Assembly (NCBI RefSeq): GCF_000714535.1
Contig: NZ_AUND01000001.1
Coordinates: forward strand, 558,001 to 622,000
Direction of reading: 5' to 3'
From: Thioclava pacifica DSM 10166
Lineage (GTDB): Bacteria; Pseudomonadota; Alphaproteobacteria; Rhodobacterales; Rhodobacteraceae
Length of the DNA stretch: 64,000 nt
In this document: positions 35,901 to 44,554 of the stretch, piece by piece
Position numbering within the stretch: position 1 is the stretch's first letter
How the letters are laid out: each line of letters begins with the position of its first letter
Notes under the pieces: model-generated
Database searches by the model: none
The model's input: the letters and a program-made list of their open reading frames with translations, nothing else
Told to the model about the DNA's origin: nothing
Program-made: the position numbers and the translations under genes

Positions 35901-38368
35901 TCCTGACCGGCCCGACCGATGCGGCGACGCTTGCCAGCCTGCCCGGCCTTGCGAGCCTCAAGACGCGCGCCGCGGCCGCGAGCGGCGCGCAGACGCAATC
36001 GCTGATCGCGGGGCTGGAGCTTCCGGGCTACCAGACCTCCGCCGCCCGCTTCGATATCGACGCGGCCTATAGCGGGTCCGGTTTCCTCGTGCTGAGCGAC
36101 CGCGATGCGCCGATCACCGTCAGCGCCCCGCTCACGATCACCGATGGGAGCGCGCTGGCGCTTCTGTCGGGGGGCGCGCTTAACATCCTCTCGAAAGTCA
36201 GCCTGCAGGGCGGCTCGCATGTGGCGCTTGGCTATGACACGTCGGATCTGGGCAATCTCAGCTTCGGCCTGACGCCCGATGGCTTTGTCGGCTCGCTCGA
36301 TTACGGCGCGACCGATCAGGGCGGCACGCTGGTGATCAATCGCCAGCCCTATGTACTGGTCTATTCTGCCGATGCGTTCGCATCGCGGCCCTCGATCGCG
36401 AGCGACGCGGTCAACCTCGCGCTTGCCCATGAGATCGACGCGAGCAGCATCAACCAGTCGGACGCGCTGATCCCCTGGACCTATTACGGCAGGTTCAACG
36501 GCCTCGGCCATGTGATCCGGGGCGGGCAGTTCGGAGGGCTCTTCGGCGATGCGGGGATCGGAGGCCTCCTGGAGCCTGACCTGCGCGAGGTGCGGGATCT
36601 GGGCTTCGAAGGGGGCCAGGTGACGAATTCGGTTCTCGCCTCTGGCGGCGGCGTCGGTGGCACGATCATGAATGTCTATTCCACCAATGACGTGACGGGT
36701 GGGAATTATGTCGGCGGGCTCGTGAACGGGGTTTCGAACGGGGGTGGCACGGGCTTGCTGATCCGCAATTCCTTCGTGACCGGGTCGGTCAGCGGCGGCG
36801 ACTATGTTGGCGGGCTTGTCGGCTGGGCCGTGGGGCCGGCGACGATCCTGAATTCCTATGCGACGGGGGATGTCACGGGAGCGTCGCAGGTCGGCGGGCT
36901 GATTGGCGGGACCAATGGCAACGCCTCTATCCGCCGCAGTTTCGCGAGCGCGGCCGTGACCGGGACGGGCAACGATATCGGCGGGTTGATCGGTCTGTCC
37001 GCCGATGGGGACTACAAGGACGTCTATGCCTCCGGCGATGTCACCGCCACCGGCCCGGTGCCCGCTGGTAGCAATGTGGGCGGGCTGATCGGGCGCAGCT
37101 CGGGCGATGTGATTGCCGCCTCCTATGCTTCGGGTGCGGTCTCCGGTCTCGGCGCCACGGGCGGGCTGGTCGGCGCGGCGAACGGGTCGTCGTCCACCCT
37201 GGCTTTCTATGACAGCACGACCACGGGGCAGCTGAGCGATGCCGTGGGGGCGACCCCGCTCACCACGGCGCAATTCATGGATACGGCCGGGTTCATGGCA
37301 GGCGCAACCGGCTGGGATTTCGCCAATGTCTGGTCGCCGCCCGGGGATGGCTATGACCCGCAGCTCTACGCGCTGAGCCCCGTGATCTGGGTCAGCCAGA
37401 CCGATGCGACCGCGCAATATGGCGACAGCAGCGCCAGTATCACGTCCGTGTCGGGCCTGAATGGCGGGCCTCAGGCCTATGCATTCGGCCCTGCGGGGGA
37501 TAGCCTCGATCTGACCGGGGCGAGCTTCGCGACCGACCCCACGCAGGATGCGGGGCTCTATGCAACCGCGCTGCCAACCCAGAACACCCTTGCCCAAAGC
37601 GCGCTTGGGATCGGGTATCGCGTCTTCTATTTCGGTGATCAGAGCCTGACGATCAGCCCGCGCCCGATCACCGTGACGGCTGCGAGCCAGACCCGTCTCT
37701 ATGGTGACGCAAACGCGGCCCTGAGCTGGACCATCAGCGGGGCGGGATTCGTGAACGGGGACAGCCTGAGCGGCGCGCTCGCGACGCAGGCGGATGTGAC
37801 GAGCGGGGTCGGGTCTTACGACATCACGCAAGGCACGCTCTCCGCGTCGCCCAATTACGCGCTGAGCTTCGTGCCCGGCACGCTGACCGTCACGCCGCGC
37901 GCGCTGAGCATCACCGCCGAGGATCGGACCAAGACCTATGGCGATGCGCTGGTGCTCGACCCGCAGGGCTACACCGTGGCGGGGCTGGTCAATAGCGATA
38001 CGGTCGATGGTGTGACGCTGAGCGCCGATGGGCTCGATGCGCTCGATCTGCCGGGGCTTTACCCGATCACGCCGAGCGATGCGCGGGGGCGGGGTCTGGG
38101 CAATTACGATCTGAGCTATTTGAATGGGCGGCTCAGTGTGAGCCTGCCGCAAGGCTTCGTGCCGATGCCGCCGATTGGCCCGCGTCCGGGGCCGGGACGG
38201 GAACCGGGGCAGGGTCGGGCGACGGGCAGCCCCTCGGCAGGGCACAGCCTCGGTCAGGGCGTCTCCCCCGTCGGCTGCGGCGCGGGCGAGGGTCGGATGC
38301 CCTGCGCGGCGCTGCCCTATGCGACGAACTGGCAGCCGGGTCCGAGGATCCGCTTCGAGGCGAATTGA
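32945..38368 (+). CDS. Two-partner-secretion exoprotein (filamentous haemagglutinin family, GLUG and MBG repeats)
   Basis: An 1807-residue TpsA exoprotein. A short signal-like segment (to about residue 16, SMPVQA) precedes the TPS secretion domain (about 17-270), with NWSQFNIG, VYLINPAGVIIGPDGVV and NGTAALAAGYQV typical of haemagglutinin N-termini. Two GLUG-repeat arrays follow (about 615-815 and 1250-1420, many GGLVG units), then two MBG-type domains (about 1570-1730, TRLYGDANA and TKTYGDALV) and a Pro/Gly-rich tail with two cysteines. About 27 residues around 478 (SDLGNLSFGLT) recur near 1097, showing an internal duplication of the adhesin body. The partner transporter follows after 17 bases. 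The ATG 32945 has a poor ribosome site and gives a signal without basic residues; CTG 32903 would add LKTSEEFSRALAVG and give a normal signal peptide. Confidence 0.85.
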   Translation: MVIGLGPVCLSMPVQAENLPVGGQVVTGSATITAPGADALIIRQDSDKAIVNWSQFNIGAAQSVDFQNGSGATLNRVTGGDVSTLSGQLSATGSVYLINPAGVIIGPDGVVTTGGDFVVSTQGLSDGAFLGGGDLTFAGSSKAQVLNLGTITAQQGDVALIARQVENDGTISAPNGTAALAAGYQVVLRGADLGDGKIEVQLGGDDTGVINRGTIEAASAELRANGGNVYALAGNRGGEINATGVARQGGRVFLTAGATGHVAVSQKITSRAAPATSPRPPERPVGRVTISGQTVDLSGTIDARGPEGGAVKVTGATITQSGTIDASAEAAGAAGGSIELLASGALSSSGDLIARGGAGGQGGFVETSGHTVDFTGLSVDTRAEGGPAGLWLVDPEDITVDAAAASVISANLATSSVMLQTTASTASGTGTITPGAGDISIDAPIAWASDTTLTLDAYHAITINAAISPQGGGSVALNYDASDLGNLSFGLTSAGFKGRIDYGATDLGSALSINGTPYTLLYSLGQLDAADGVDAMTGAGMPDDPTGNYALATSLDAQGATYSQALVNTSGISSSIFDGLGNTVSNLSVHGDSTVGLFGVMGGTLRDIGVDGGTMSGVGGVGGLVGFLSTTATVFDAFSTAAVEGRYDPNGFGGSYGGLVGSSLGTIRNSFSTGTVRAENSTLGGLVGANAGTIRESFSTASVTFLPQDASFDGSSYSGGLVGYNSTGGKIRDSFAMGAVSGWKASGGLVGYNRGAIETSFATGAILNQPLQTTNTYGTGTGAYDPPLFGGLVGYSTGTITNSYFDRDTAGTPVNYYGGTALVTSELQNALPTGFDPSVWATGADLYPYLKSTAPDGLAAVSGTAYLEAGQYRSVYVSQTSALAERSADNRAVPEGLGLQNSILTEGGAAARVALDSEGARLLAGSVGANGTYYLFAPADRLTAGSDLVVSAPGDTVSGMTAGARVLPATTGTLAPVTTADLYAGFLTGPTDAATLASLPGLASLKTRAAAASGAQTQSLIAGLELPGYQTSAARFDIDAAYSGSGFLVLSDRDAPITVSAPLTITDGSALALLSGGALNILSKVSLQGGSHVALGYDTSDLGNLSFGLTPDGFVGSLDYGATDQGGTLVINRQPYVLVYSADAFASRPSIASDAVNLALAHEIDASSINQSDALIPWTYYGRFNGLGHVIRGGQFGGLFGDAGIGGLLEPDLREVRDLGFEGGQVTNSVLASGGGVGGTIMNVYSTNDVTGGNYVGGLVNGVSNGGGTGLLIRNSFVTGSVSGGDYVGGLVGWAVGPATILNSYATGDVTGASQVGGLIGGTNGNASIRRSFASAAVTGTGNDIGGLIGLSADGDYKDVYASGDVTATGPVPAGSNVGGLIGRSSGDVIAASYASGAVSGLGATGGLVGAANGSSSTLAFYDSTTTGQLSDAVGATPLTTAQFMDTAGFMAGATGWDFANVWSPPGDGYDPQLYALSPVIWVSQTDATAQYGDSSASITSVSGLNGGPQAYAFGPAGDSLDLTGASFATDPTQDAGLYATALPTQNTLAQSALGIGYRVFYFGDQSLTISPRPITVTAASQTRLYGDANAALSWTISGAGFVNGDSLSGALATQADVTSGVGSYDITQGTLSASPNYALSFVPGTLTVTPRALSITAEDRTKTYGDALVLDPQGYTVAGLVNSDTVDGVTLSADGLDALDLPGLYPITPSDARGRGLGNYDLSYLNGRLSVSLPQGFVPMPPIGPRPGPGREPGQGRATGSPSAGHSLGQGVSPVGCGAGEGRMPCAALPYATNWQPGPRIRFEAN

Positions 38369-38385
38369 GACAGGGGCGGGACAAG

Positions 38386-40134
38386 GTGAGAGCAATCGCG
38401 CAGAGCCGGGCCAAAGCAGCGCGCGCGTTGGGCGCGGCGCTTCTGCTGTTGCCGGTGGCGGCCTTCGCCGCACCGATCGAGCGCAACCCGGCCCCGACCG
38501 GCACGACAAGCGCCCCGGTGCAGCTGACCGCGCCGCCCAATGTCACGCCCGAGACCGCCGATCCCACGCCGATCGCGGGGGCGCTGCGGGCGGTCCGGTT
38601 CCTTGGCCCCGAGACGGCGGTGCGCGCACCCGGAAAGATAAGTGCCGGTGTCGATACCGGCGCGCTGGCGACCCTCGACGATCCGGCGTTTCGCGCGCGG
38701 ATCGCGCCTTACCTTGGCCAGCCGATCTCGATGCGGCTGATCGGGCGGATCGAGGCGGCGGTGGCGGGCTGGTATGCCGAGCGCGGTCTACCCTTCGTTT
38801 CAGTCACCACGCCGCCGCAGGAGGTCACGGGCGGCGTCCTGCAATTCCGCGTCACCGAGTTCCGGCTGGGCACGCGTCGCGCGCAGACCACGGGCCAGAT
38901 GACGCAGGCCGAGGCGCTCACGGGCATCCGCGCGCAGCCGGGACAGGCGATCAACACCGATCAGTTGGCCGAGGATCTCGACTGGCTGAGCCGTTCGCCC
39001 TTCCGCGATGTCGACGCGCGCTTCGCGCCCGGGGCGGAAACCGGGCAGACCGATCTGACGCTAAGCGTCACCGAAACGAAGCCCTGGCAGCTGAGCGCGC
39101 AAGTTGACAATTCCGGCGCGCGGTCGACCGGGACGAACCGGGTGCAGCTTGGCGCGATGGTCGGGGATTTCTGGCGTCCGGGCGCGGTGCTGTCTTACGC
39201 TTTCACCGCCAGTCCCGATGCGTTCCAGAAAGGCGCGATGCCCTTCGGCGGCCATCCCGATTACGCGAGCCACGCGCTGTCCCTGCACCTGCCGACCGTG
39301 CCGCGACAGGCGATCGAGGCGCGTTTCGATGTGGTCGAATCCAACAGCTACAGCTTTCCTTTCGACACCCGTTCGCGCGTGCTCGAAGGTCAGATCGGCT
39401 ATCGCTTCGCGGCTTCCGCGCTTGGCCTGAAGCCCGGATCCGGCGATCTTTATGGCGGGATCGAGATGCGTCATGCGCTCGCCCAGACCCGGTTCGGCGG
39501 TACCAAGGTCAGCGATCTGACCGCTGATGTGGCGCAGCTTTATCTCGGTTGGTCGCGTGAGCGGATCGCCGATGGGGCCAAGACCTCGGCGCGCGTCGAA
39601 ATGCGGCTTTCGCCGGGCGGCATGGGGGGTGACAATAGCGATGCGGATTTCGCCGCCTATTCCGGCGGGCGGGTGACAACATCGCGCTACGCCTATGCGG
39701 CGGTGTCGCTCTCGCGCAGCATGCCCATTGGCAAAACCGCACGACTCACCAGTGGGGTGAGCATGCAGCTCGCAAGCGCCGCGCTCCTTGATACCGAGCA
39801 ATTCACGCTGGGCGGCGCCGGGGCCGTGCGCGGCTATATCCCCGATGACGGGGCCTTCGACAGCGCCGCGATCTGGCGCAACACCTTGAGCGGCGCGACG
39901 ATGCCCGTGGGAAAGAGCATTGCGCTGACGCCGTATCTGTCGGCAGATCTGGGCTATGGGCGCGACCGCGGCACGGGCAGCGGGCAGGGCATGGCTTCGG
40001 TCGGGGCGGGCGCCTGGATCGCGCTGCCCCACAACGTCAACGCCTCGCTCGGCGCCGCTGTCGCCTTGCGCGATGCGGACATCACCCAGGCCGGAGATCT
40101 GCGGGTGGAGTTCAAGCTGAGCGCGGGGTTCTGA
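38386..40134 (+). CDS. TpsB/ShlB-type outer-membrane transporter for the exoprotein
   Basis: A 582-residue Omp85-superfamily transporter. A signal peptide (VRAIAQSRAKAARALGAALL, then LPVAAFAA) is followed by POTRA domains (about 60-240; ERGLPFVSVTTPPQEVTGG marks POTRA_2) and a 16-strand ShlB barrel. LGGAGAVRGY near residue 482 is the conserved VRGY loop-6 motif, and the last residue is phenylalanine, as expected for BAM-dependent folding. The start GTG 38386 is preferred, with a GGGGCGGGA site and a proper signal; TTG 38365 would overlap the tpsA stop. It exports and probably anchors the exoprotein encoded upstream. Confidence 0.88.
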   Translation: MRAIAQSRAKAARALGAALLLLPVAAFAAPIERNPAPTGTTSAPVQLTAPPNVTPETADPTPIAGALRAVRFLGPETAVRAPGKISAGVDTGALATLDDPAFRARIAPYLGQPISMRLIGRIEAAVAGWYAERGLPFVSVTTPPQEVTGGVLQFRVTEFRLGTRRAQTTGQMTQAEALTGIRAQPGQAINTDQLAEDLDWLSRSPFRDVDARFAPGAETGQTDLTLSVTETKPWQLSAQVDNSGARSTGTNRVQLGAMVGDFWRPGAVLSYAFTASPDAFQKGAMPFGGHPDYASHALSLHLPTVPRQAIEARFDVVESNSYSFPFDTRSRVLEGQIGYRFAASALGLKPGSGDLYGGIEMRHALAQTRFGGTKVSDLTADVAQLYLGWSRERIADGAKTSARVEMRLSPGGMGGDNSDADFAAYSGGRVTTSRYAYAAVSLSRSMPIGKTARLTSGVSMQLASAALLDTEQFTLGGAGAVRGYIPDDGAFDSAAIWRNTLSGATMPVGKSIALTPYLSADLGYGRDRGTGSGQGMASVGAGAWIALPHNVNASLGAAVALRDADITQAGDLRVEFKLSAGF

Positions 40135-40150
40135 CGCCGCGCTCCGCCGA

Positions 40151-41650
40151 TCAGAATCCTTCGGCGCCGTCGCCCTGCCAGGGTTTCGCCAAATCGGAGA
40201 AGCGGGTGAACTGGCTCTCGAAGGCCAATTCCACCGTGCCGATCGGCCCGTGACGCTGCTTGCCGAGGATCACCTCGGCCTTGCCATGCACGCGCTCGGC
40301 CTTCTGCATCCATTCGGCGAATTTAGGGTCGTCTTCCGGCGGCTTGAGGCGCTCGTGATAATATTCGTCGCGATAGACGAACATCACCACGTCGGCATCC
40401 TGTTCGATCGAGCCGGATTCGCGCAGGTCCGACAGCTGCGGGCGCTTATCTTCGCGGCTTTCGACCGTCCGTGACAGCTGCGAGAGCGCGACCACGGGGA
40501 TGTTGAGTTCCTTCGCGATGGCCTTCAGGCCCATCGAGATCTCGCCGATCTCCTGCACCCGGTTGTCGCCCCGGCCCGAGCCGCGCAGCAGCTGCAGGTA
40601 GTCGACGATCACCACGTCGAGCCCGTGGGTGCGTTTCAACCGGCGACAGCGCGCCGCGACCTGACCGATCGGCAGGGCGGGGGTGTCGTCGATATAGAGC
40701 GGGCAGGTTTCCAACGCTTTGGCCGCCTCAACGAAGCGGCGGAACTCGCTTTCGGTCATGTCGCCGCGGCGGATGCGTTCGGAAGGCACTTCGGAGGCTT
40801 CCGACAGGATCCGCGCGGCCAGCTGCTCGGCACTCATTTCCAGCGAGAAGAACCCGACCACGCCGCCTTCCACTGCGCCCTCGGTGCCATCGTGACGCCG
40901 CCCGCGTTTGTAGGCCTTGGCGATGTTGAAGGCGATGTTGGTCGCAAGCGAGGTCTTGCCCATCGAGGGACGCCCCGCGAGGATCAGCAGATCGGAGGGG
41001 TGGAACCCGCCGAGCTTCTTGTCGAGATCGGTGAGCCCGGTCGAGACGCCCGCCAGCCCGCCATCGCGCTGATAGGCGGCATTGGCCGACTGCACGGCCT
41101 CGGTCACTGCCGAGAGGAACGAGGTCCAGCCCTTCTGCGCCTGACCCTCTTCGGCGAGGTTGTAAAGTCGCTGCTCGGCCGCCGCGATCTGCTCTTTCGG
41201 ATCGTCGTCGATCTGCGGCTTGCCCGCGCGCGACGAGATGTCCTGCCCCAGCTCGATCAGCCCGCGCCGCACCGCCATCTCGTAGATCATCAGCGCATAG
41301 TCGCGCGCCGCATAGGCCGAGATCGCGGCCCCTGCGAGACGTGCCAGATAGGCCGGTCCGCCCAGCTCCTGCAGGCCCGCGTCATCCTCGAGATAGGCCT
41401 TCAGCGTCACCGGAGAGGCCAGCGCGTTCTTCTGGATCTTGGCCGAGGCGACCTCATAGATGCGCTGGTGGACCGGCTCGTAGAAATGCTCCGGTTTGAT
41501 GACGGCGGCGATCCGGTCATAGATGTCGTTATTGGTCAGGATCGCGCCAAGAAGCTGCTGTTCAGCTTCGATATTATGGGGCAGCGCGGTGCCCTCGGCG
41601 GGCAAATTTCCGGGCTGCCCCTCTTCGGGCCGTTGTGCCTGATCGTTCAT
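40151..41650 (-). CDS. dnaB: Replicative DNA helicase DnaB
   Basis: Hexameric 5'-3' helicase at the replication fork. The 499-residue product has an N-terminal DnaB domain (HNIEAEQQLLGAILTNND, about 20-125) and a RecA-like C-terminal domain with Walker A GRPSMGKTS, Walker B VIVDYLQLL and ALSQLSRTVESREDKRPQ. The start ATG 41648-41650 (MNDQAQRPEEG) follows GAGGCAGGGAC. It is convergent with tpsB, 16 bases between stops. Four DnaA-box-like sequences lie in the 239 bases between it and pyrE. Confidence 0.96.
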   Translation of the reverse strand: MNDQAQRPEEGQPGNLPAEGTALPHNIEAEQQLLGAILTNNDIYDRIAAVIKPEHFYEPVHQRIYEVASAKIQKNALASPVTLKAYLEDDAGLQELGGPAYLARLAGAAISAYAARDYALMIYEMAVRRGLIELGQDISSRAGKPQIDDDPKEQIAAAEQRLYNLAEEGQAQKGWTSFLSAVTEAVQSANAAYQRDGGLAGVSTGLTDLDKKLGGFHPSDLLILAGRPSMGKTSLATNIAFNIAKAYKRGRRHDGTEGAVEGGVVGFFSLEMSAEQLAARILSEASEVPSERIRRGDMTESEFRRFVEAAKALETCPLYIDDTPALPIGQVAARCRRLKRTHGLDVVIVDYLQLLRGSGRGDNRVQEIGEISMGLKAIAKELNIPVVALSQLSRTVESREDKRPQLSDLRESGSIEQDADVVMFVYRDEYYHERLKPPEDDPKFAEWMQKAERVHGKAEVILGKQRHGPIGTVELAFESQFTRFSDLAKPWQGDGAEGF

Positions 41651-41714
41651 GTCCCTGCCTCGAAGTCCCCGCCCCGTTCGAGGCTCTTCTAAGCCCTCGG
41701 AGGCGGAATGGGAA

Positions 41715-41869
41715 TCTGGATAAGTCGGGGGAAAACCCCACTGTTTCAATGCGACTTACGGCATTTCTTGTAGGCTGCGAGGGGTAACCCTACCACATCT
41801 GCCCAATTTTCGCGAGGGGCGAGATTCGCGCCGCAAATGCTCCACAGAGCATCCACAGCGCTATCCACA
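41715..41869. promoter_or_regulatory. Cluster of DnaA-box-like sequences upstream of dnaB
   Basis: CTATCCACA (41861-41869), GCATCCACA (41849-41857) and GCTCCACA (41839-41846) are spaced by about one helical turn, and TCTGGATAA (41715-41723, complement TTATCCAGA) lies nearer dnaB. They match the TTATCCACA consensus at 6-8 of 9 positions. Between them is an AT-richer stretch with no gene. This could be DnaA control of dnaB. Confidence 0.4.
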
Positions 41870-41889
41870 GAAATCCGCGTGAGCGCGGT

Positions 41890-42567
41890 TCAGCCCTTGC
41901 GGGCCTCCTGCCAGGGGCGCGGATCGCTCAGGAAAGCCTCGACCTCATCGAGCGTTTCCTTCGTGAAATGCCCCTGCGCACGGGCCTCGGCCAGAACGTC
42001 CCACCAGGTGCACAGGTGATGCAGCTCGACGCCGTGCTCACGCAGGTTCGGCACGGTCTCGGGGAAGATGCCGTAATAGAAGATCACCGCCGTATGCCCG
42101 CAGGTTGCGCCGGTGTCGCGGATCGCATCGACGAAGCTCAGCTTCGAGCCGCCATCGGTGGTCAGATCCTCGACGAGCAGCACGCGCTGGCCCTCGGTCA
42201 TCGCGCCCTCGATGCGCGCGTTGCGCCCGTAACCTTTGGGCTTCTTGCGCACATAGGTCATCGGAAGCGCCAGACGCTCGGCCACCATCGCGGCGAAGGG
42301 AATGCCCGCCGTCTCGCCGCCCGCGATATTGTCAAACGCCTCGAAGCCCGCCTCGCGCATCACCGTCACGGCGAGAAAATCCATCAGCGTCGAGCGGATG
42401 CGGGGATAGGAGATCAGCTTGCGGCAGTCGATATAGGTCGGCGAGGGCAGGCCGGAGGCGAGCGTGAAGGGCTCGTCGGCGTTGAAATGCACGGCCTCGA
42501 TTTCCAGAAGCATCCGCGCGGTCAGGCGGGCGATTTCGTCTTTGCTGGGGAAGGAGCTGGGGATCAT
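41890..42567 (-). CDS. pyrE: Orotate phosphoribosyltransferase
   Basis: Converts orotate and PRPP to OMP in de novo pyrimidine synthesis. The 225-residue protein contains the PRPP-binding motif [27 protein letters not shown] and [16 protein letters not shown]. The start ATG 42565-42567 ([11 protein letters not shown]) has an AAGGACGA site; the frame is open 13 codons further upstream, into the palindromic repeat, without family similarity. It follows pyrC on the same strand, with the palindrome at 42592-42674 filling the gap. Confidence 0.94.
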   Translation of the reverse strand: MIPSSFPSKDEIARLTARMLLEIEAVHFNADEPFTLASGLPSPTYIDCRKLISYPRIRSTLMDFLAVTVMREAGFEAFDNIAGGETAGIPFAAMVAERLALPMTYVRKKPKGYGRNARIEGAMTEGQRVLLVEDLTTDGGSKLSFVDAIRDTGATCGHTAVIFYYGIFPETVPNLREHGVELHHLCTWWDVLAEARAQGHFTKETLDEVEAFLSDPRPWQEARKG

Positions 42568-42591
42568 CGGTTCGTCCTTATCGTGTCTGGC

Positions 42592-42674
42592 TTCCAACTG
42601 CTTCAAATATCCCCCGCGGAGCGTCCATCGGATGGGCCGGGAGCCTCCGGCGGGGATATTTCGGGCAGTTGGAA
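42592..42674. repeat. Palindromic intergenic repeat, tail type B, copy 1
   Basis: The left arm (42592-42614, starting TTCCAACTGC and ending AAATATCCCC) and the right arm (42652-42674, GGGGATATTT ... GCAGTTGGAA) are 20/23 reverse-complementary. An inner stem CCGCGGAG/CTCCGGCGG closes a GC-rich centre. It occupies almost the whole pyrC-pyrE spacer and would form a long hairpin in the mRNA. Confidence 0.75.
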
Positions 42675-42675
42675 A

Positions 42676-43716
42676 TCAGCGTTTTACATGCCAATGGACC
42701 GGGAAGCCCGGATCGAAGAGGGTGACGGGGCCGGCGCCGGTGTCGATCTTGGCGGGCCAGATATTGGGCTGCTCGGTCTTCTCGAGCGTCAGCGTGGTCT
42801 CGTTCACCGGCAGCCGGTAGAAGGCGGGGCCGTTGCGCGAGGCGAAGGCCTCGAGCTGGTCGAGCGCGCCCTCGGCTTCGAAGACATGGGCCAGCAGCGG
42901 CATCGTATGGGTCGCGGTGAAACAGCCCGCGCAGCCGCAGGCGCTTTCCTTTGCCGGATCGGCGTGCGGCGCGCTGTCGGTGCCAAGGAAGAAATGCGGG
43001 TTGCCCGAAGTCGCGGCCTTGACCAGCGCCTGACGATGGATCTCGCGCTTGGCGACCGGCAGGCAGTAGTAATGCGGTTTGATCCCGCCCACGAGGATAT
43101 GGTTGCGGTTGATGATCAGGTGATGCGTGGTGATCGTGCCGCCCATGTCATCGCCTTGCGAAGAGACATAGTCCACGCCGTCGCTGGTGGTGATATGTTC
43201 CATCACCACGCGCAGACCCGGGGTCTTGCGGCGGATCGGGTCGAGCACGGTCTCGATGAACACGGCCTCGCGGTCGAAAATGTCGATCTCGGGGCTCGTC
43301 ACCTCGCCATGCACACAAAGTGGCAGGCCGATCTCGGCCATCTTTTCCAGCACGCCGCGCACCTTGTCGAAGTCGCGCACGCCCGAATCCGAGTTCGTCG
43401 TGGCGCCCGCCGGATAGAGCTTCACCGCCTTCACCAGACCGGAAGCTGCGGCCTCAGCCACGTCCTGCGGGTCGGTCTTCTCGGTCAGGTAGAGCGTCAT
43501 CAGCGGTTCGAAATCGCTTCCCTCCGGCAAGGCCTTCAAGATGCGCTCGCGATAGGCGGCGGCATCGGACCCGCGCACAACGGGCGGCACGAGGTTCGGC
43601 ATGATGATCGCGCGGGCGAAATCGCGGGCGGTCTCGGGGGCGACACCTTCCAGCATCGCGCCATCGCGCAAATGCAGGTGCCAATCGTCGGGGCGGGGAA
43701 GGGTGATGGTGCTCAT
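42676..43716 (-). CDS. pyrC: Dihydroorotase (class II type)
   Basis: Zinc amidohydrolase interconverting carbamoyl-aspartate and dihydroorotate. The 346-residue protein has the metal motif HLHLRDG (H13, H15), the carbamylated lysine K99 in [14 protein letters not shown], a histidine in CVHGEV, the HHL motif and the catalytic aspartate in FLGTDSAPH. It is the E. coli-like single-domain type. It is cotranscribed with pyrE, although the spacer contains a large palindrome that could reduce downstream expression. Confidence 0.95.
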   Translation of the reverse strand: MSTITLPRPDDWHLHLRDGAMLEGVAPETARDFARAIIMPNLVPPVVRGSDAAAYRERILKALPEGSDFEPLMTLYLTEKTDPQDVAEAAASGLVKAVKLYPAGATTNSDSGVRDFDKVRGVLEKMAEIGLPLCVHGEVTSPEIDIFDREAVFIETVLDPIRRKTPGLRVVMEHITTSDGVDYVSSQGDDMGGTITTHHLIINRNHILVGGIKPHYYCLPVAKREIHRQALVKAATSGNPHFFLGTDSAPHADPAKESACGCAGCFTATHTMPLLAHVFEAEGALDQLEAFASRNGPAFYRLPVNETTLTLEKTEQPNIWPAKIDTGAGPVTLFDPGFPVHWHVKR

Positions 43717-43888
43717 GGGATTTCCTTAGCGTGAGGCAGGGCGCGAATCCAGAGGCTCCGCGCATGCTGCGCTGCGGCAAATGCATGGCGGGGATGCGCA
43801 GATGGCGGTGGTATGGGCAGTGAGGCTGACCTAAATTGGGATGCAAGGGAGGAAACGACCTGAACCCAAACCCTCAGGAGGTTTCCAA

Positions 43889-44104
43889 ATGGCTTTCATC
43901 ACCACCGCCGGCCAATCCGGCCAATCCGTCTTCGCCCGTGCTGTCCACGGGATCGCCGAAGGGCTCGTGACCTATATGGAACGCCAGTCGCGTCAGAGCC
44001 AGATCCAGCGGCTCGAGGCGAAATCCGATGCCGAGCTGGCCGCGATGGGCCTCTCGCGTGACCGGATTGTCGCGCATGTCTTCCGCGACCGGTTCTATTT
44101 CTGA
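43889..44104 (+). CDS. DUF1127 small protein
   Basis: A 71-residue basic protein with a weakly amphipathic N-terminus and the DUF1127 core RLEAKSDAELAAMGLSRDRI, ending FRDRFYF. Small DUF1127 proteins of Rhodobacterales and rhizobia are abundant, stress-inducible and in some cases bind RNA (CcaF1 of Rhodobacter sphaeroides, encoded with CcsR sRNAs). No CCUCCUCCC-type sRNA follows here; a strong terminator does. The start has a perfect CAGGAGG site, which suggests high expression. Confidence 0.85.
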   Translation: MAFITTAGQSGQSVFARAVHGIAEGLVTYMERQSRQSQIQRLEAKSDAELAAMGLSRDRIVAHVFRDRFYF

Positions 44105-44126
44105 CACGATTATCGTGACGTGATGC

Positions 44127-44160
44127 AAGGGCAGGCCCGGTCGGGCTTGCCCTTTGCCTT
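44127..44160 (+). terminator. Rho-independent terminator of the DUF1127 gene
   Basis: A 12-bp stem AAGGGCAGGCCC/GGGCTTGCCCTT (one G-U pair) with a GGTC loop, followed by TGCCTTT. A smaller CACGAT/ATCGTG hairpin lies just before it at about 44105-44117. Confidence 0.82.
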
Positions 44161-44206
44161 TCGGCTTTGCGATACTCTCGTCATCTCAGGTCGCACGGGG
44201 GGCGAG

Positions 44207-44524
44207 ATGTCGAGCATCAATCAGAAAACCACTCTCATCGAGCTTCGCGGCGATCTTGTGCGTGCGGCGCTTTGCATCGGCCGGTTTCATGCCCCGTGCC
44301 AAGTTGAGCCCGACCGCCTCCTGGTCATGGCAGATCCGGCGCTGAGCGCGGCGCTGTCGGATCTGGGCCTCACGCTCACCCCTGTCGACGAAGCCTTCAC
44401 CCAAGTCGAGATGCCTGCGTCCTGCATGCCCGCGCGCCGCGTGATCACGCATGGATCGCATGCGCATGAAACGGATGAGGATGACGAGGCCGACCTGCCC
44501 GCGGGCCCGGCCTCCAACGCCTGA
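44207..44524 (+). CDS. Hypothetical protein
   Basis: A 105-residue protein starting MSSINQKTTLIELRGDLVRA at an ATG with a GGGGGGCGAG site. The N-terminal two thirds look like a compact alpha/beta fold (CIGRFHAPCQVEPDRLLVMA; LSAALSDLGLTLTPVDEAF); the C-terminal third has one His-rich (HGSHAHE) and one strongly acidic stretch (TDEDDEADL), a pattern that could bind metal. I do not recognise the family. It lies between the DUF1127 terminator and the convergent alpha/beta-hydrolase-like gene. Confidence 0.6.
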   Translation: MSSINQKTTLIELRGDLVRAALCIGRFHAPCQVEPDRLLVMADPALSAALSDLGLTLTPVDEAFTQVEMPASCMPARRVITHGSHAHETDEDDEADLPAGPASNA

Positions 44525-44554
44525 CTTCTTGAAGAATCGGGGCAAGGGGCGCGC

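Noticed and set aside
32912-38509. An 1865-codon open frame on the minus strand opposite the two-partner exoprotein gene
   Set aside because: It is a composition shadow: Arg/His/Pro/Gly-rich with no domain motif, while the plus strand encodes a clear TPS-domain protein with GLUG and MBG repeats.
32945-40134. A contact-dependent inhibition (CdiBA) toxin system
   Set aside because: The exoprotein ends in MBG domains and a Pro/Gly tail, not a VENN/toxin module, and no small immunity gene follows.
41715-41869. A chromosomal replication origin
   Set aside because: The boxes are few and imperfect, and no dnaA, dnaN, hemE, parA/B or AT-rich unwinding element lies nearby. Regulation of dnaB is the simpler reading.
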